Source of the DNA: Apostichopus japonicus
Lineage: Eukaryota; Echinodermata; Holothuroidea; Aspidochirotida; Stichopodidae
Direction: 5' to 3'
DNA length: 64,000 nucleotides
Assembly (NCBI RefSeq): GCF_037975245.1
Contig: NC_092573.1
Span: 16,606,265 to 16,670,264, forward strand
Of the stretch, positions 1 to 14,111 are shown piece after piece. Position 1 is the stretch's first letter, and every line of letters starts with the position of its first letter. The translations under genes were made by a program, and so were the position numbers. Under the pieces are notes generated by a model. The model did no database searches. It was not told where the DNA came from and saw nothing but the letters and a program-made list of their open reading frames with translations.

Positions 1-195
1 TTTCAAATTCTGAACAGTGGGGCTGACGGGTATTGTGGGCCGCGATGAAGAATCACCTACAAAAGCAATGATCCACAGGATACGTGATGAAGTCAAACAT
101 GATGTGTGACTGGTAACAATCTTCAAAAAGGTTATAGATGAGAAAAAAGTATTTGGAAATACTTGATTCTCAGGCAAAAGTGTACATATGGTTGG

Positions 196-548
196 TCAGT
201 TTCAAGCCCGAGAAGTGCCATTTCCGGTGATCTGGGGGGGTACCAAAACCAGAAATTTGCTTGAACGCTGCGCGCCAACCAATGGTGGCGCTCCGCTTAG
301 ATAGTAATTCGCGCCCCCCTCGGGTTAGAAAATCCTGCATACGCCCCTGGTTAAATGCAGCTTTTCAAGGCCTGGGCAGTGCCATTTACTGCAATATGGG
401 AGGCAATACATGCCAAAAAATTCTTGTGCACTTTGCGCCAACTTATGGTGGCGCTCCACTTAGATAGTGAGCCAGCAGTTATGACTTTTTATTTCATCAA
501 TGGCCTGCAACCCCCCACTTCTGACAAGAAATCTCCGCCACTGCTTGG
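196..548. repeat. Tandem pair of hAT-like repeat ends
   Basis: Two diverged copies lie about 165 bp apart. AGTGCCATTT occurs at 213 and 378, and GGTGGCGCTCC recurs near 283 and 448, followed by CTTAGATAGT in both. The first copy ends near 346 with a C-rich stretch and TACGCCCCTGG, which resembles the 3' terminus of many animal hAT elements. The second ends with a weaker version, CCGCCACTGC. I see no matching 5' terminus or target duplication, so the hAT link is a guess. The two short frames here (68 and 79 codons) read across the duplication and show no known domain. Confidence 0.4.
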
Positions 549-1044
549 CAGAGGCTTGGTGTACGCACTGAGTCCATGGACAAATCGTCAATAATACCTG
601 CACAAGCCCACAATACTACGACCTTTCTAACATTCCTCGGTATAGGCCATTTAATGACTTCTTCTGCTTTTTATCCTTTCGGTTCCGTGTGAAATACCTG
701 CATTCCACGACCCTAGCTGATCGTTCGGTAAGGCAATTCATATCTTAACGTGGCCGTCTCTCTCATCTAAAATAGCACAATTGTCACTTGAACAGTGTTT
801 CCTTAGGTAGTTACTGCCATATGGCTTCCGCATGGTGGCGTGTTGCTAGTTGGGTGATGTCATCATTCCACTCATCGAGTACTCACCACTCATTGGGTAT
901 CACAGATGGTTCAGCATTCGTAGAAGTTTCTTGTGCTTCCATCGACTTCATTCTTTTGTTGATAGCTAACAGGCAATATATATATATATAGTAGATAATC
1001 AAATAGTTCCATTTCAGGAACCGACATATTTATTTTTTTTTAAG
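549..1044. other. No gene seen
   Basis: This is AT-rich sequence without a recognisable domain in any frame. A 67-codon plus-strand frame (788-991) ends in a short TA run and looks like chance. Confidence 0.5.
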
Positions 1045-1340
1045 TACGTCTTCAGTACTCTGGAAGTCGGTTCTCCTTCAGCACGCAGACAGAATCTTCT
1101 TTCGGCACGCTAACAGTCGGTTCTTCTCGGCACGTTGCCAGTTTCATGGTACGCTGACCGGTTCATCATCAGCACGCTGACTGATTCCTCTTGAAGCGCG
1201 CCATCAAGTTCCACTTCAGTACGCTGGCAGTTTCTTCAGCACGCTGAAAGGGTCTTCAAGCACGCTGACAACTTCCTCTTCAGCACGTTGACAGGTTCTT
1301 TTTTCAATATGCTGACAGTTGGTTCTTCTTAGTCTCTGAG
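1045..1340. repeat. Degenerate ~28-bp minisatellite
   Basis: About ten units of roughly 26-30 bp share the core CAGCACGCTGACAG followed by a TTCTTCTT-type spacer. The core is readable in variants near 1076, 1108, 1135, 1168, 1220, 1238, 1260 and 1281. Spacing and sequence drift steadily, so the array is old. No frame stays open through it. Confidence 0.75.
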
Positions 1341-4300
1341 CCTTGAACCTGGGATTAAGAATATTTCTCGGGTACATGTGCTTATCCCGTTACTTATCTT
1401 GTGACATCCAGGGAAAGGCCTCGATGACAAGTAAATTATTTAGGTGAAGGGTATGGTGGGTTTTAGTATGTAGTTATCGCAACGAGGAAAAATAGTCTGA
1501 CAACTGGAAGGGGGAGGGGTCCTGAAAGATCCCACAATAACTTTAGATGAATTGCCGTTAAATCCAACAATATTTTATACTTCAACTTTGTAAGGATATA
1601 ACTAGACGAATTAATTCTACATTTAACGCGAGCCGATGAGAAGAGTTCTTTACTTACCACTACTGCATCCCTTTTATCTCTCGCTGGAATTGCTGTTTTT
1701 CTAGGCGGAGCAGTGCTTTTTCTCTTCTCTCACAACTTGGGCAATATCTAGTTGTTTACTAGTTTAATAAATGAGCCCGACTGTTCCATGTGCACTTGTT
1801 GCCTGTTGCCAAAATACTGGATGTACATGAGACGATCACATGGGTGCAGAATTGCGTAACCTTTATACAGTAGGAAGCTCGCAACTTGCAGAGCGCCATC
1901 CTTACCAACAAAACTGTGCTTTTAAATCTCGTAATCTTTCTATCTATTGGCTATTTCGTTTCGTTCATTTCATTTCATAAAATAACTCCATGTTATGTTA
2001 TTTACATAATGTCGATAATTGAGTTGATCATTAGCCACGGTATATTAACAGGGTTTGACATACCCCTCAAAAAGGGCACGGCAAAAATGCCATTTGTAGG
2101 TTCTAATGGTGAAGCGCATTATGGAAAATAGGAAGGGCATGACGGTAAATATGAATCTGAGGAAGGGCACTGCAGCATTTTTGTTTATATACGCAGTACT
2201 ACGTAATTTGCACACGAACTTCTAGCTTGCTGGCATATTTATTGATGAGGAGCGATGAACCCTCATGTTACTTTCTAAAACTATTTTTAACTTTACCGTA
2301 CGTAAAATAATTTGTACCTGAACATCTGGTCGATGAGAGCACATAATCCGATGACTTTTACATCTCATGTTCTTTCTTTTGTTTCTCTATTTCGCTGGAT
2401 GGTTTAATGAATCGGAAGTGCATACAACTTTTAATGCATCATACAGCGTAGCGCAAAGCAACTTTATCCTGCATATGACTATAGCTTCAGAAATGAAAGT
2501 CACGAACATACATCAGTGATGTGCCCAGGAATATTTGAGTGCCGGACGGTAGTGTGAAAAACCCTCATATACCTTTTACCTTAAGGATATACCTTTAAAA
2601 AAACATACCTTAAAACACAGCTCATAATTATTCACAAATGTGGTTTTAAAGGATGTCTGTTTTTTTCAATGCTTAGACTTTATAAATTCATGGGTCAACC
2701 CCCCCCCCCTCTACGCCCGCCCCCGGAAAATAGTTTATTCATATGGCGAAGCCGAATGCCAAGTGTAAAGTTATCCAAACTTCATCATATCAGATTTGGA
2801 CCTCTGATGACCCTTTATGATTATGACAATTGAACACAGTAATGCCCATGGAAACTAAACTGACAGCTTAGTATGCATTAGAATTTGTAGAGGCTGTTAG
2901 ACCTCCTTAAATATCTTTAAAAGTTCAAAAATAGTCCATACAAATCGCACGGTTGTTTCGTCGATTGTTTCGCACGCTTGGTGCTTCTTGAGTTCAACCA
3001 CAGATCATCCAAAGACTGGTTACAATACTATAAAGCTCGACGATTGGCTTAAAGTCCAAGTATGCGTGCCCTTTTGTCGAAAATGGGTTATACAAAGTAA
3101 GGCCTGAAAACTAAAAATAAAGCATTGATTTGGCATTTTTCAGTACCAATCATATTTCTCGTTCAACTGCGAAAACCAAAATTGAAGAGAAACAAAAAGG
3201 GGCGTGATGCTAAAAGCACATCCTAACCAGTTACGCACAGGCAATTAGTAGAGCAACATATGCCCAGATCATTTTTACATGGGATTAACAGAGGGACAGG
3301 AAGGGTACATAAGCATTATTATGCAGGACAATAAGTTTTCTTCTGGCTTAAGACTTTCGAGGTACCTGTGATTCTTAACTTAATAAAATTGACTTTTGTC
3401 ACGGTATCATTCGAGAATCGAGTCATGAGTAATGCTCGTGACCTAGTGAAAGAATCTAGCCGAGTCTAGAATCCCTACTGCGATTGTGATGGTGTATGTA
3501 AGTCCGTGTGATGTGTGAATGAATGTAACTCCTTGTCATGTAGGCTACACACCATAATGGATATCTTAGTAATATTGTCTAATATACACAATAAGGATTT
3601 TAAACCTCTGTAGAAAGTATTATCCTCCGAGATTATACCTTCTCTTTACTCCACTTTACTGTTCATTATCGTTCACAATTCTATCATCATCACTGTCAAT
3701 GATGTGTCTTATTTCTCAATGACAGGCGTAAATGAATACCCCTCCTGCCAGTTAGAAAGTAGTCCTTTGCATCATTTTTTGAAGAAAAAAAATCCGAATA
3801 TTAACACACGTTATCTTACGGAAATTTTTCACCACAACATTATCTCCCAGTGAAAATCTGATGATCGATTCGTTTAAGTTTTCGGTCGAGTTTTGTAGAT
3901 TCTTCTTCGACTGAGTTTGAATTATATATTCCGTGGTGAAATATACTACTCTGTGTCCCGTTTAAATGATATCGCAATCACACAAAAAGATATTATTGTC
4001 TACACAATCTTAAAATAGGTACACCAAACCCGAACAATGACATCGAAACGTAGACTCGATGCTTAATTGCCACGATGTCCCACGGTTACCGTCAAACATC
4101 CTTTGTTTCAATCGTTGTTTCCTACGGTCTCTGTTACAAATACCAAACACCCATTTTATCCACCTTCACAATATCGCTTCATTAACCAGTCGCAATCGAC
4201 TTCGGACAAAGACGTTTCCTGCCCCATGGTCGTTTGCTCAGAGTTTATTCCAACCGTCACGATTTTGTGCAAGAATGTTACCAAGATATAACGAACCATC

Positions 4301-4547
4301 GCCCTCATCCCTTCTATACGTTAGTCGCATATGATAACATAATTTGTCAAACAGCTTCCTCATTTTTTCCAGCAACAAATGCATTCGTGGGCAGCCTCAG
4401 GAAGGAAGACCGGTTAAATCCATGGTGGAGAGCGGGGGTAATCCTGGTAAAGTTCGTCGGCACGGTTCAAGGTCTTCGGAAGCCGAGGGGTATAGAATGT
4501 ACTTGTGTTCCGTTACGACCATGTGTTTGTAGTGAGTGCTATAGTAC
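1341..4547. other. Gene-poor stretch, no supported gene
   Basis: No frame here encodes a recognisable domain. Short open frames at 1463-1660 (minus), 1886-2131 (plus) and several overlapping ones at 4059-4551 (plus) have no familiar motif. A C homopolymer sits near 2699-2711 beside a CTACGCCCG motif that resembles a hAT end, but I could not find a partner terminus. Confidence 0.5.
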
Positions 4548-4934
4548 ATGAGAAACAAGGGCGTAGGAACCGGGGGGCTGGGGGGGCGCCAGCCCCCAGT
4601 GAAAAATGTGGAGGGGCGGAAGTATCATTCCGCCCCCCCCCCACTTCGCAAGTCAAAAAACCCCTTTTTCATTTCCAAATGAGAAAAAAATCTCATTTGG
4701 AGCACCAAATTGCATCTAAGGCCAGGTGAAAATACAAAATTAAGTTTACAAAATGGAGTCGGTGTTGAAGTGTGCTATATTGCACCAAATTGCATCTGAG
4801 GCCACCTGGAAATGCAAAAAAATCCAAAGGGGAGGGGGACACCCCCTCCCCTTAGACCCCTCCCCCAAGCCGGCCATCAGTCTTCAGCCCCCCCCCCCCA
4901 CTCAAAAGTAACTTCCTACGCCACTGATGAGAAA
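4548..4934. mobile_element. Non-autonomous hAT element (MITE) with 8-bp TSD
   Basis: The element is 4556-4926 (371 bp). It begins CAAGGGCGTAGGAA and ends TTCCTACGCCACTG, giving inverted termini that match at 12 of 14 positions. The CAGTGGCGTAG form is the classic hAT terminus. It is flanked by the identical octamer ATGAGAAA at 4548-4555 and 4927-4934, the target duplication length expected of hAT transposases. The interior holds C-rich and G-rich runs near 4565-4640 and 4838-4900 that could pair, and no transposase frame. It must have been mobilised in trans by an autonomous hAT. Confidence 0.88.
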
Positions 4935-5104
4935 TATGCTTCTTGAGGGCACTGAGGCTGGAAATATATATGTGGACTAGAGTGTCCACTGTTAGCCAGA
5001 GCTGCACAAGCTGTTTTAATACCTTCATTATGAGAAATGTTGGTGTAGTGATAAAATATATCAGAGGCGCTGACGATAACTGTAGGGTTTCCTAAGTAAA
5101 TCTA

Positions 5105-5330
5105 CCTCGTCATCACTGTAAGAAGGAGCTTTCGGAACCAGAGGTCAAACTGAGATATCCTCTCGGTTGGAGATCCGAAATGATAGGTCTGCTTGGATTT
5201 CCGGGCTTGTGAATCTTAGGCAGAACGTGTAATCTGGCAGCCTTGCAGTTTATATCATACTTTAATGAAACCTTTTTTGTTGCAAAATTGGTACAAAACT
5301 TGCTGCCCACCTAACACCCCTTGAGGTACT
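5105..5330 (-). pseudogene. Penelope-like element reverse-transcriptase fragment
   Basis: The minus strand encodes RLHVLPKIHKPGNPSRPI, the hallmark N-terminal RT segment of Penelope-like elements. Directly after RPIIS the homology shifts frame into GSPTERISQF, the next conserved Penelope block, so there is a frameshift at about 5170-5185. Only about 70 codons remain: the RT catalytic motifs and the GIY-YIG endonuclease are absent. It is a dead fragment. A second Penelope remnant covering the other end of the protein lies at 18.5-19.1 kb. Confidence 0.8.
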
Positions 5331-5384
5331 GAAATTAAACTTGGTGGTTTGGTCTGAATTAATGGGAGTGTGATAGGTGGCACA

Positions 5385-5760
5385 ATAACATATATATATT
5401 CGGGGTGGAATTCGGGGTAAAAAAGTAATATGTTTGTGTGTGCGTGTGTCTGTGTGTATGTTTGTGGAAAATAGTGTGTTACGAAATCCTCCTAAACCAT
5501 AAGACCGATTGACTTCAAACTTGATGGATGTGTTGATGGGTATAAGATGTATGACATAATAGTGATATTATAGGGTCAGAAGTCAAAGATCAAATGGAAG
5601 TCGAAATATCAAATGTTTTACTTTTCTTAACTTGTGATATGAGGTTGAAACTTGATGCCAATTTCACTGACTTTATCATTAAAGCCATGAATTGATTGTA
5701 TGCTTACATATCAAATGAACTCAATTGATGTCTATAAGGTTAGCACCGTTAGTGCTCTAG
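5385..5760. repeat. GT-rich dispersed repeat
   Basis: A TGTGTGTG-rich start (5425-5465) is followed by non-coding sequence containing scattered GGTCA-like words. The layout resembles the start of the GGTCA repeat family found at 6.0 and 60.9 kb, which also begins with a GTGTG run. Family membership is inferred from that resemblance only. Confidence 0.35.
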
Positions 5761-5989
5761 TTTCTCTTTCCACGGGTGTATTTGAAACAATCTTGGCAAC
5801 TATATAAGACAATACAAATCATTTCATGTATTAATAGACTAGGGAAATTTGAAATCATTATTGTTGGTTGTTCGCATGTTGGTTACCTTTTCTTATGCTC
5901 CTGTTTTCCGTCTCTTTTTCCTGTCAAATTGTGCTCTCTCGCTTTAAATTTGCACATTTATTTCTCTAGAGTGACACTGCTTGAGAAAG

Positions 5990-7000
5990 AACCCTTGTTT
6001 CCTCAGTCCTCCCCCAATTTTTGGTTTCGATGATAACCGTACACCTATGGAGTCATACAGGTGGATGGGTGGGTGTGTATATATGTGTGTGTTACGCCTA
6101 GCTTGTAAACACGATATCTCCAGAAGGGAATCTTGAACCAATGTCATATTTCGTATGTAGGAGCACCACATTAAGTAAAAGAAGCCTATTTTTGTTTAGA
6201 GGAGGTCAAAGGTCATTTAGGGTTACCAGAGGTTTAAGATAAATAAATGTAACGAAGTCGCGCTAATCGAGAAGCGGTTCAAATTAGCAGTGACGTACTG
6301 TATCGGCTTAGGACTCGCGCACACCTATCTACTGTATAGTATATGCCTAGTAATAGAGGAGCTCTAATGTAACAGAAGCCAAGCCATCTTGGTAGGTATT
6401 TTTTGCAGATGTTCAATTTGTATTTGTTTGAGACACTACAGTAGGTCTAGCTGCCTTTTATGATTCTGCGACATGTTTCACTTTGTTGATGACTTACTTT
6501 TGGTGGAAAAAAAGTTTAAATTTCATACTGCACAGAAACATTATTTTCCAATGTACAATTAAGTAGCACCATGTCTTTGTCTAAGAGCCTAACCTTTGTT
6601 CATAGAAAGTATTGTTGTTGTAGATCTGTACTATGGAGACTTGAACAGCAGTCATGGTAGCAAGTGGATTTTACGTTTTGGGCCTGTAGAAATTTTAGTC
6701 ACGGTCGCCAAATAGCGAGTACTTTTAAAACTATTTCAGTGTCGAGGCCTGAAAATCTTTAAAACATGATTTCTCATAGTAGAAATCAAGGATACATTTC
6801 ATCCATGTTATATGGATTTGCCATATTGAGTACAAGAATCCTGTTGGTTGTGAGGTCAAATCTCATTTGAGGTCAAAAGAGGTCAACTTTGAAAACCCTT
6901 TAACATGATATATAACGATGGGAATCGTTAATACTTCTCACACTTGGTGTGTGGATGCATCACATTGAGTACAAGACCCCTATTGTTTTTGTTTTTTGGT
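5990..7000 (+). repeat. GGTCA-rich dispersed repeat, at least two units
   Basis: Landmarks occur in fixed order: a GTGTGT run, GCTTGTAAACACGATATCTC, a CACATT(G/A)AGTA word, an AAGCCTATT word, then GGAGGTCAAAGGTCATTT. One unit lies at 5990-6235, and two more degenerate ones at about 6690-7000. The same landmarks recur at 17.6-17.9 kb and at 60.9-61.2 plus 63.7-63.9 kb. The unit carries AGGTCA direct repeats: one-base spacing at 6203-6215 and four-base spacing at 6870-6885. There is no coding potential. Confidence 0.7.
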
Positions 7001-8844
7001 GAAGGTTTGTATTGCCATGTACAGTAGACTGACCAATGGTTATCATGCGATAGTGTTATTGTACATCAAATAGTGCTTCGAGCCATTTATATTGTAACAG
7101 GTATTTTTTTTTCTGGTTAACTTCAAACAGAAGTCTAGTGCAATGAAATAATCGAAACATCAAAACGATTTGCATTCTAGTAAGTATGTTATTTTTGCAA
7201 ATACTACTTACGTTAATGAAACAATGTCGTGTCTAGGAGGCAGAGTATTTACATGTAACACACGGGTTTAAGTGAAGATCTCTTTCAAAGGGTAAGTTAA
7301 TTCTCCCCTTATATCCATCCCATGGATAACGTGACATCTTACCTTCCCCACTAAAGTAGGCGGTTGCGCCCCTGGGTTAAAGTCTGTTTCGTGACATGAA
7401 AAAATACAGAGGTTAATTAAAAGTTATTTTTCTGACTATTAAAATAGAGATACCATTTTGGCTTCGCTCTACACATCACGACAGCTGGATAGTCGCCAGT
7501 CCAAACAACTTCATAGACTAGTTCGACCCTGCAATATCCCTACTTTTGTTGACTGTTTACAAGTAATGGCCAGTCTTTCACACATGTTCCAAAATGTGAC
7601 GCAGTTTCTCTGTCCAGAAATTGCTTTTATGGCAACCATACATACTGGGAATATTCAGAAAATTTTGTCGACAATGCAACTGCAGTCTTATTCAGATTTT
7701 GTGTAGAGAAATCGTGTCTGCTGCTAAATTTCTCAAATGGGCATTCTTCCTTCAGGGACAAATTCCGGTCTGACGTTTCATGTTGACAGAAGGGAAATGT
7801 GTCACCAGCTCGGTTGTCCCTAAGTAAGATGTATTTGTTAATCCCAGATAAGATAACGCATATAGTATATCTTTTCAATACAAGAAATGTGGTCTGGGCA
7901 CCACTTTGTCATCTAGTGTTGAAATCAGTCTCTCGGCGATTAATTGACGTAAAATGAACCGCTATACGCATGATCATTGAGGGCAAGACATCATGTTGAC
8001 ATCACTTCACAATCATGGATCTGCTTGACATGACTAATTAAAGGAAGTCACATGACAAAATATAAATCTACGTTAAAATCGACATGTAAAGTATAAAAAT
8101 ATACCGACCACATTTGCTTTTGAAAGAATGATACAATACACTCGGTCACATAGCAGTACATGAAGGAATCGTATCGTAAGATACGCGAGTACAATAAAAT
8201 ACACATAATAACCACGTTCTATTGAACACTGTAACAGTACATAGTCATATATGGCTTCATAAAACAAACAATTCTGTCGGTTCATTTAATCCATCAACCC
8301 ATGCATCCATTCATTCAATCTACTGTGTTATGTACACGAATATTTGTACTTGCACCCGGATTCAGATAACCTATAAATCACCCATTTTAATTTAGTCGGT
8401 ACTGAGAATTTTGTTATAACAGACGCAATCTGTAATTAGCAGGCAATCCATGGCCTTCAGATCTCATCCCAAAAGTTGGGTACAAGACAATGAGGTCATC
8501 ACTCTGACTGTCAAACTTTGAAGTACATGAACCTTGGATTTTAATGGCTTCATTTTCTTTGATATTTTATGTTAAAACGTCCATTCAAACAATTCATTCT
8601 AACAGTCAGTTCTTGCTGTTATATTATGACACTTTCAGATATGTTGTCATTGTGGCATGTGCACAATAGCCAAAAGAACATGTCATCAAAGTCAAACTTG
8701 CAGCAAGTTTGTTAAGCTATCAAAACAAGACACCGGAATATATATTTCGGGCATTTGTTATTTTTGACCATTGGAAGGCGAACTCATATGGCTAACTCTG
8801 ATCCCCTGATCTGTATTGTCATACCATAGTTGTTTTAAATTAAA
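7001..8844. other. No gene seen
   Basis: No recognisable domain, RNA gene or strong repeat. A GCGCCCCTGG word near 7366 resembles a hAT terminus but has no visible partner. Open frames at 7458-7706 (plus), 7627-7878 (minus) and 8073-8285 (minus) lack known motifs. Confidence 0.5.
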
Positions 8845-9855
8845 TAATGCATTGTAAACTTTCAGAGGATGATATCCTACATGGTATTGTGAGTTTCGGC
8901 AAGTAGTAATCTTGGTATCCGCGTAATGCCCCAAAATAATGTTTTTGGTTATTTGACCGATGACATTTGACCCTTGACGTCATCGTTCACGAGGGACAAC
9001 TGCATTTCACCCCCATGCACATACCCACCATAAGGAGTAGTTTGTTCTCGATACGCCTTTTTCACACAAATTTGAGCTTCGATCACGTGACATTTGTCAT
9101 TTTGCATTCATACAATGTAAAATGTGCAGAGTCAGATGCCCCACACGAATTTCGAGGGCTTCAGCATCTTGGTAGTTTTGGTTTGGAAGCATACGCAAGC
9201 CAAGATGCTGTTTTTGGCCTTTGACCATATGACGTCACAAGTCACGTGAGACACTACATCCTATGCCTAGGCACGTACCCAAGAAGTTTGCAGTCATTCA
9301 GGTTTACGGTTGAGGTTTAGTTTGCGAAGATGCTGATACGCACAAATTGAACCTTAGACCTCTTTTGATTAAGTGACCTTTAGCGTTTTACATTGCCTAA
9401 TGTATTGTTAATGTGAAGAGTCTGATATCTCACATCTGTTTGAGGGTTTCGGTGATTTTGTCATTTTCTTACGCGCAGAGTGGCCAAAATGCTGATTGTT
9501 GGTCATTAAACCGCTGACCTTTGTTCCTGTGCGGTCATTAGTCACGCATAGCTACAACTCATGGCCAGGGTCATACCCACCACGTTTGAGGTCAATCGGC
9601 TATATGGATAGCAAAACGTACAAATATGGTCATATTTGGCCTTCAACTACTTTCATCACGTGATCTTTTCGCTTTTTACATCAATTAATACACTATATAC
9701 TCTGTGATATCCTACTCATATTAAAGTTTGGGCCATTTTGTAATTGTGTTATGGTCAAAGTGCTGTTTTTGGGTTATTTGACCTCTGACTTTTGACCTAT
9801 TACTCATACCCATGCACACGCTAATCAGTCTTACGGTTTAGTTCGTGACACCTTT
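8845..9855. repeat. Diverged tandem array of ~275-bp units
   Basis: The block TTTTTGG..ATTTGACC followed by TGAC.TTTGACC recurs at about 8942, 9209, 9492 and 9767, a spacing of 267-283 bp. Each unit then carries a GTCA..CACG stretch, an ATACCCACCA-type word, GGTTTAGTTTG, and a TACAATGTAAA-like word before the next block. A partial unit opens the array at 8845 and another closes it near 9855. The copies are diverged and no frame is shared between units, so this is a satellite-like repeat and not a repeated gene. Confidence 0.75.
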
Positions 9856-10728
9856 TGTTACCCAAAAACATACACACACATCTCCCCACTCCCATCTAAA
9901 CCCGTCATCCTATGGTACCCCCCCTCATCCTATGGTACCCCCCCCTCCAACCATTCATTCAGACGACCCCTTCAGTGCTTTAAGGGGTGTGACGTGGGCA
10001 ACAATGTTAGTACGTATATCTCAGCAATTGATCATTTAATTGCCCGGCAGTCTTTATTAATTAAAGACGATACAGCTGTTCATTGCCTTATGGATAATTA
10101 TAACCCTTCGTAGTTTGATATTGCAATTGTTTTTGTCAATCAGCGGGATAGCCTTCTCACTCTAATTGGATGTTCCCGTTGCTGATTATGAAGCGGGAGG
10201 CCATTTCTCCAGTTGTGTTTAGTTATTACAAATTCCACAGTCTTTAATTGAAAATGCGTCGGTTATACAATTGTTGCTTTTACGAAACACAGAACCACGT
10301 ACCAGTATAACGGCAGAATGTGACTTGCTTTTCGCGTTACTCATTTTGCATGGTAGGCCTATTTTTGTTTTATCATGGTCTCCGTATTCAAACACGTTAA
10401 AATATCATCAGGAGTTTCATTGCAACACCCTTCATGAAGTTATTAGTTGATTATTAACAACTTATATTTTATAGAGGTGGCTTTGTAGTTTCAACTGCAT
10501 GTATCTACAAATTACTGTCATAACGACGTCTTTTTAGCATAAAGTATTTGATTTTGTGACTCATTCTTATTGTCCAATGAGGAACCTTCCCATTTCACAG
10601 CGTTCATACGTTTTGTTGAAGTGATATAAATATAACGCTTTTCTCAAAAGATAAATTATGTACGACTTAAGAACATAAATATCGAACGTTTGTCTGGGGA
10701 GCATGTCTGTGTGATAGAAATTATTTAC
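9856..10728. other. No gene seen
   Basis: Two C-rich runs near 9917 and 9939 (the phrase CATCCTATGGTACCCCCC occurs twice, 22 bp apart) are a short local duplication. No domain was recognised elsewhere. Confidence 0.5.
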
Positions 10729-10803
10729 CTGTTTTTCAGCTATAGCGTCTTCAATCTCATTTTCGCAATCCGTGGATAAGGGACGATGTCTGCGTTTTGC
10801 CAT
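10729..10803 (-). CDS. Candidate first coding exon, unknown protein
   Basis: On the minus strand an ATG at 10803 opens 25 codons beginning MAKRRHRPLSTDCENE and ending AEKQ. A good donor follows immediately: exon end CAG, then GTAAATAA, with the break between codons. The peptide is basic then acidic and looks protein-like, but I do not recognise the family. The frame is open upstream of the ATG for about 45 bases, so the ATG could be internal. Further exons would lie at lower coordinates and I could not find one. A chance frame with a good splice site remains possible. Confidence 0.3.
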
Positions 10804-12647
10804 GTTAATGAATTTGGAAGGCTCCGACGTTAACCTGTATACAGCAACACAATTTTAGTTTGAGTGCTAAAAATGTATTAGTTGTAGGCCCTTGAGAAAG
10901 ATAAACATAACACAGGATTGCAAGATCTTAGCACTGATGATAAGTGATGGTTGGTTTTTGTTATTTTTTTTTTTTTTTTGCCAGAATACATTTTACCGAG
11001 GGTAAGGGAGACTACTAGAACGATAATTGATGTAACAGTTAAAGGAAACGCGTGTATACGATTCAGGACAGAAAGATTTGTAACCCTTTTGATTTATGAC
11101 AGAACTATCCGCGTCTAGCAGAATCAGTCTTAAAAGATCATGTTTACATATACAGATCTTGTGTCTTTTGGACCAGCCGATACCCTCAAGTATTTGCGTC
11201 TGTGCCCTTACCCTGCTTTGTCCACATCAACACGTCATACATCATATGTAACAATCTTAGGGTATCCAGTTAAGAAAGATATTGCATTGTTTCAGACCTC
11301 AATTTAAATTGCTTTTACTTGCTGCCAGGAAGTGTATGATGTATTAGGAATGACATTAGTATACAAAACGTTCATAAATCATTTTGAATTTCATCTGGAT
11401 TATTAGACACGAGTCTAAAATATCTCATGTCAAAAATATATTACTCTTTTTTTCAGGTAGAAGTGTCAACCTCTCTCGGCGATTTATGACGGCATATGAA
11501 AAGTCAGGAAGCATATTTTCCAATAGGATACAGAGATAGCAGTACAGGCAGTGAAAACCAACGGTTTGCCATTTCGTTAGGCCTACATATATAATTTTGC
11601 AGTAATCAATACTTATCTAGTTTAATGCTCAGAATATCAAGGCTCAGTTGATAAATGTACTTGCATTTTATTGAATGACTTAATTTAGTGATCTGCAGTA
11701 TTTTTTTATCTACCGTACATAAACTGCCATACAATGCATTTTGATCAACAAAAAGTCTTCATTGTTGACATTTTCTATTGAACATTTTCTTTCGTGATAT
11801 TTTCAACGTGTAACCATAAACACGAGTACAAACGTCTTGTCTTCATTTACTCACATTTACAGCCACCTCCCGGTAGTGAATGTAGTGTCAAGTGAAGGCG
11901 AAAAGCAACTTAATTATACGAAATGCGATCCATTTTAATTGCGTGGATGACAATTTAGTTGCAAACGGTAACTATCTTGGGATATAGCGGCTTCTGTGAT
12001 TAACGACTGGTGATGAAAGGTATTCTCTTTGAAATGAGATATCGCCTTATATGATAAAAAGACTAGATATACGATACTGTAAATCAGAGTATCGCGCTAG
12101 CTATGGCATCGTCTCGGGTCTCCCAAAATCCTTTTAATATATTTTCAACACCTCGACATGACTGATAATCTTTGGCCAGAATATTAAATTACGAAAATCC
12201 GAAATTTCCATACTTCCTAAAAACAGGCGATGCATACATTTACATTAGGGTAGACCGAGGCTCGTCGGGCAGTGTTGATGCGGGTTTCAGAAGGGCATAC
12301 GGCGTTAAAATATTGAAGTTATCAGTGTGCTTAAATTAGCGATCATCGTAATTGCTGAATTCGTAGTGAAACGAATGTTCGTAAAGAAAGAAATATCAAC
12401 AACAAAGTTACTGCATACATATACACACTGTAACACATCCACGCAAACACGCAGCTGTGTTTTACATCCAGACCGAGGATCCCATTGTTTTTTCCATGTT
12501 CAAATCCACGTACCACAACCTTAACAATACCCGATAACAATAGAATTCTTTCGAGGACGTGGTGATTCTTTCGAAATCACATCCGAGGACCAGGAATTCT
12601 TTTGTTCAAGTCCTCGGTCAGAATACAGAACTAATGCTCACACGCAC
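10804..12647. other. No gene seen
   Basis: AT-rich, with a T homopolymer near 10963-10979. A pyrimidine-rich CTCTTTTTTTCAG at about 11444-11456 looks like a splice acceptor, but no open frame of any length follows it. Nothing else is recognisable. Confidence 0.5.

Positions 12648-14111
<1,464 letters not shown>

Noticed and set aside
4920-4940. CTGATGAGAAA as a hammerhead ribozyme core near a Penelope fragment
   Set aside because: There is no stem II between CTGATGA and GAAA, and the octamer ATGAGAAA is the hAT target duplication.
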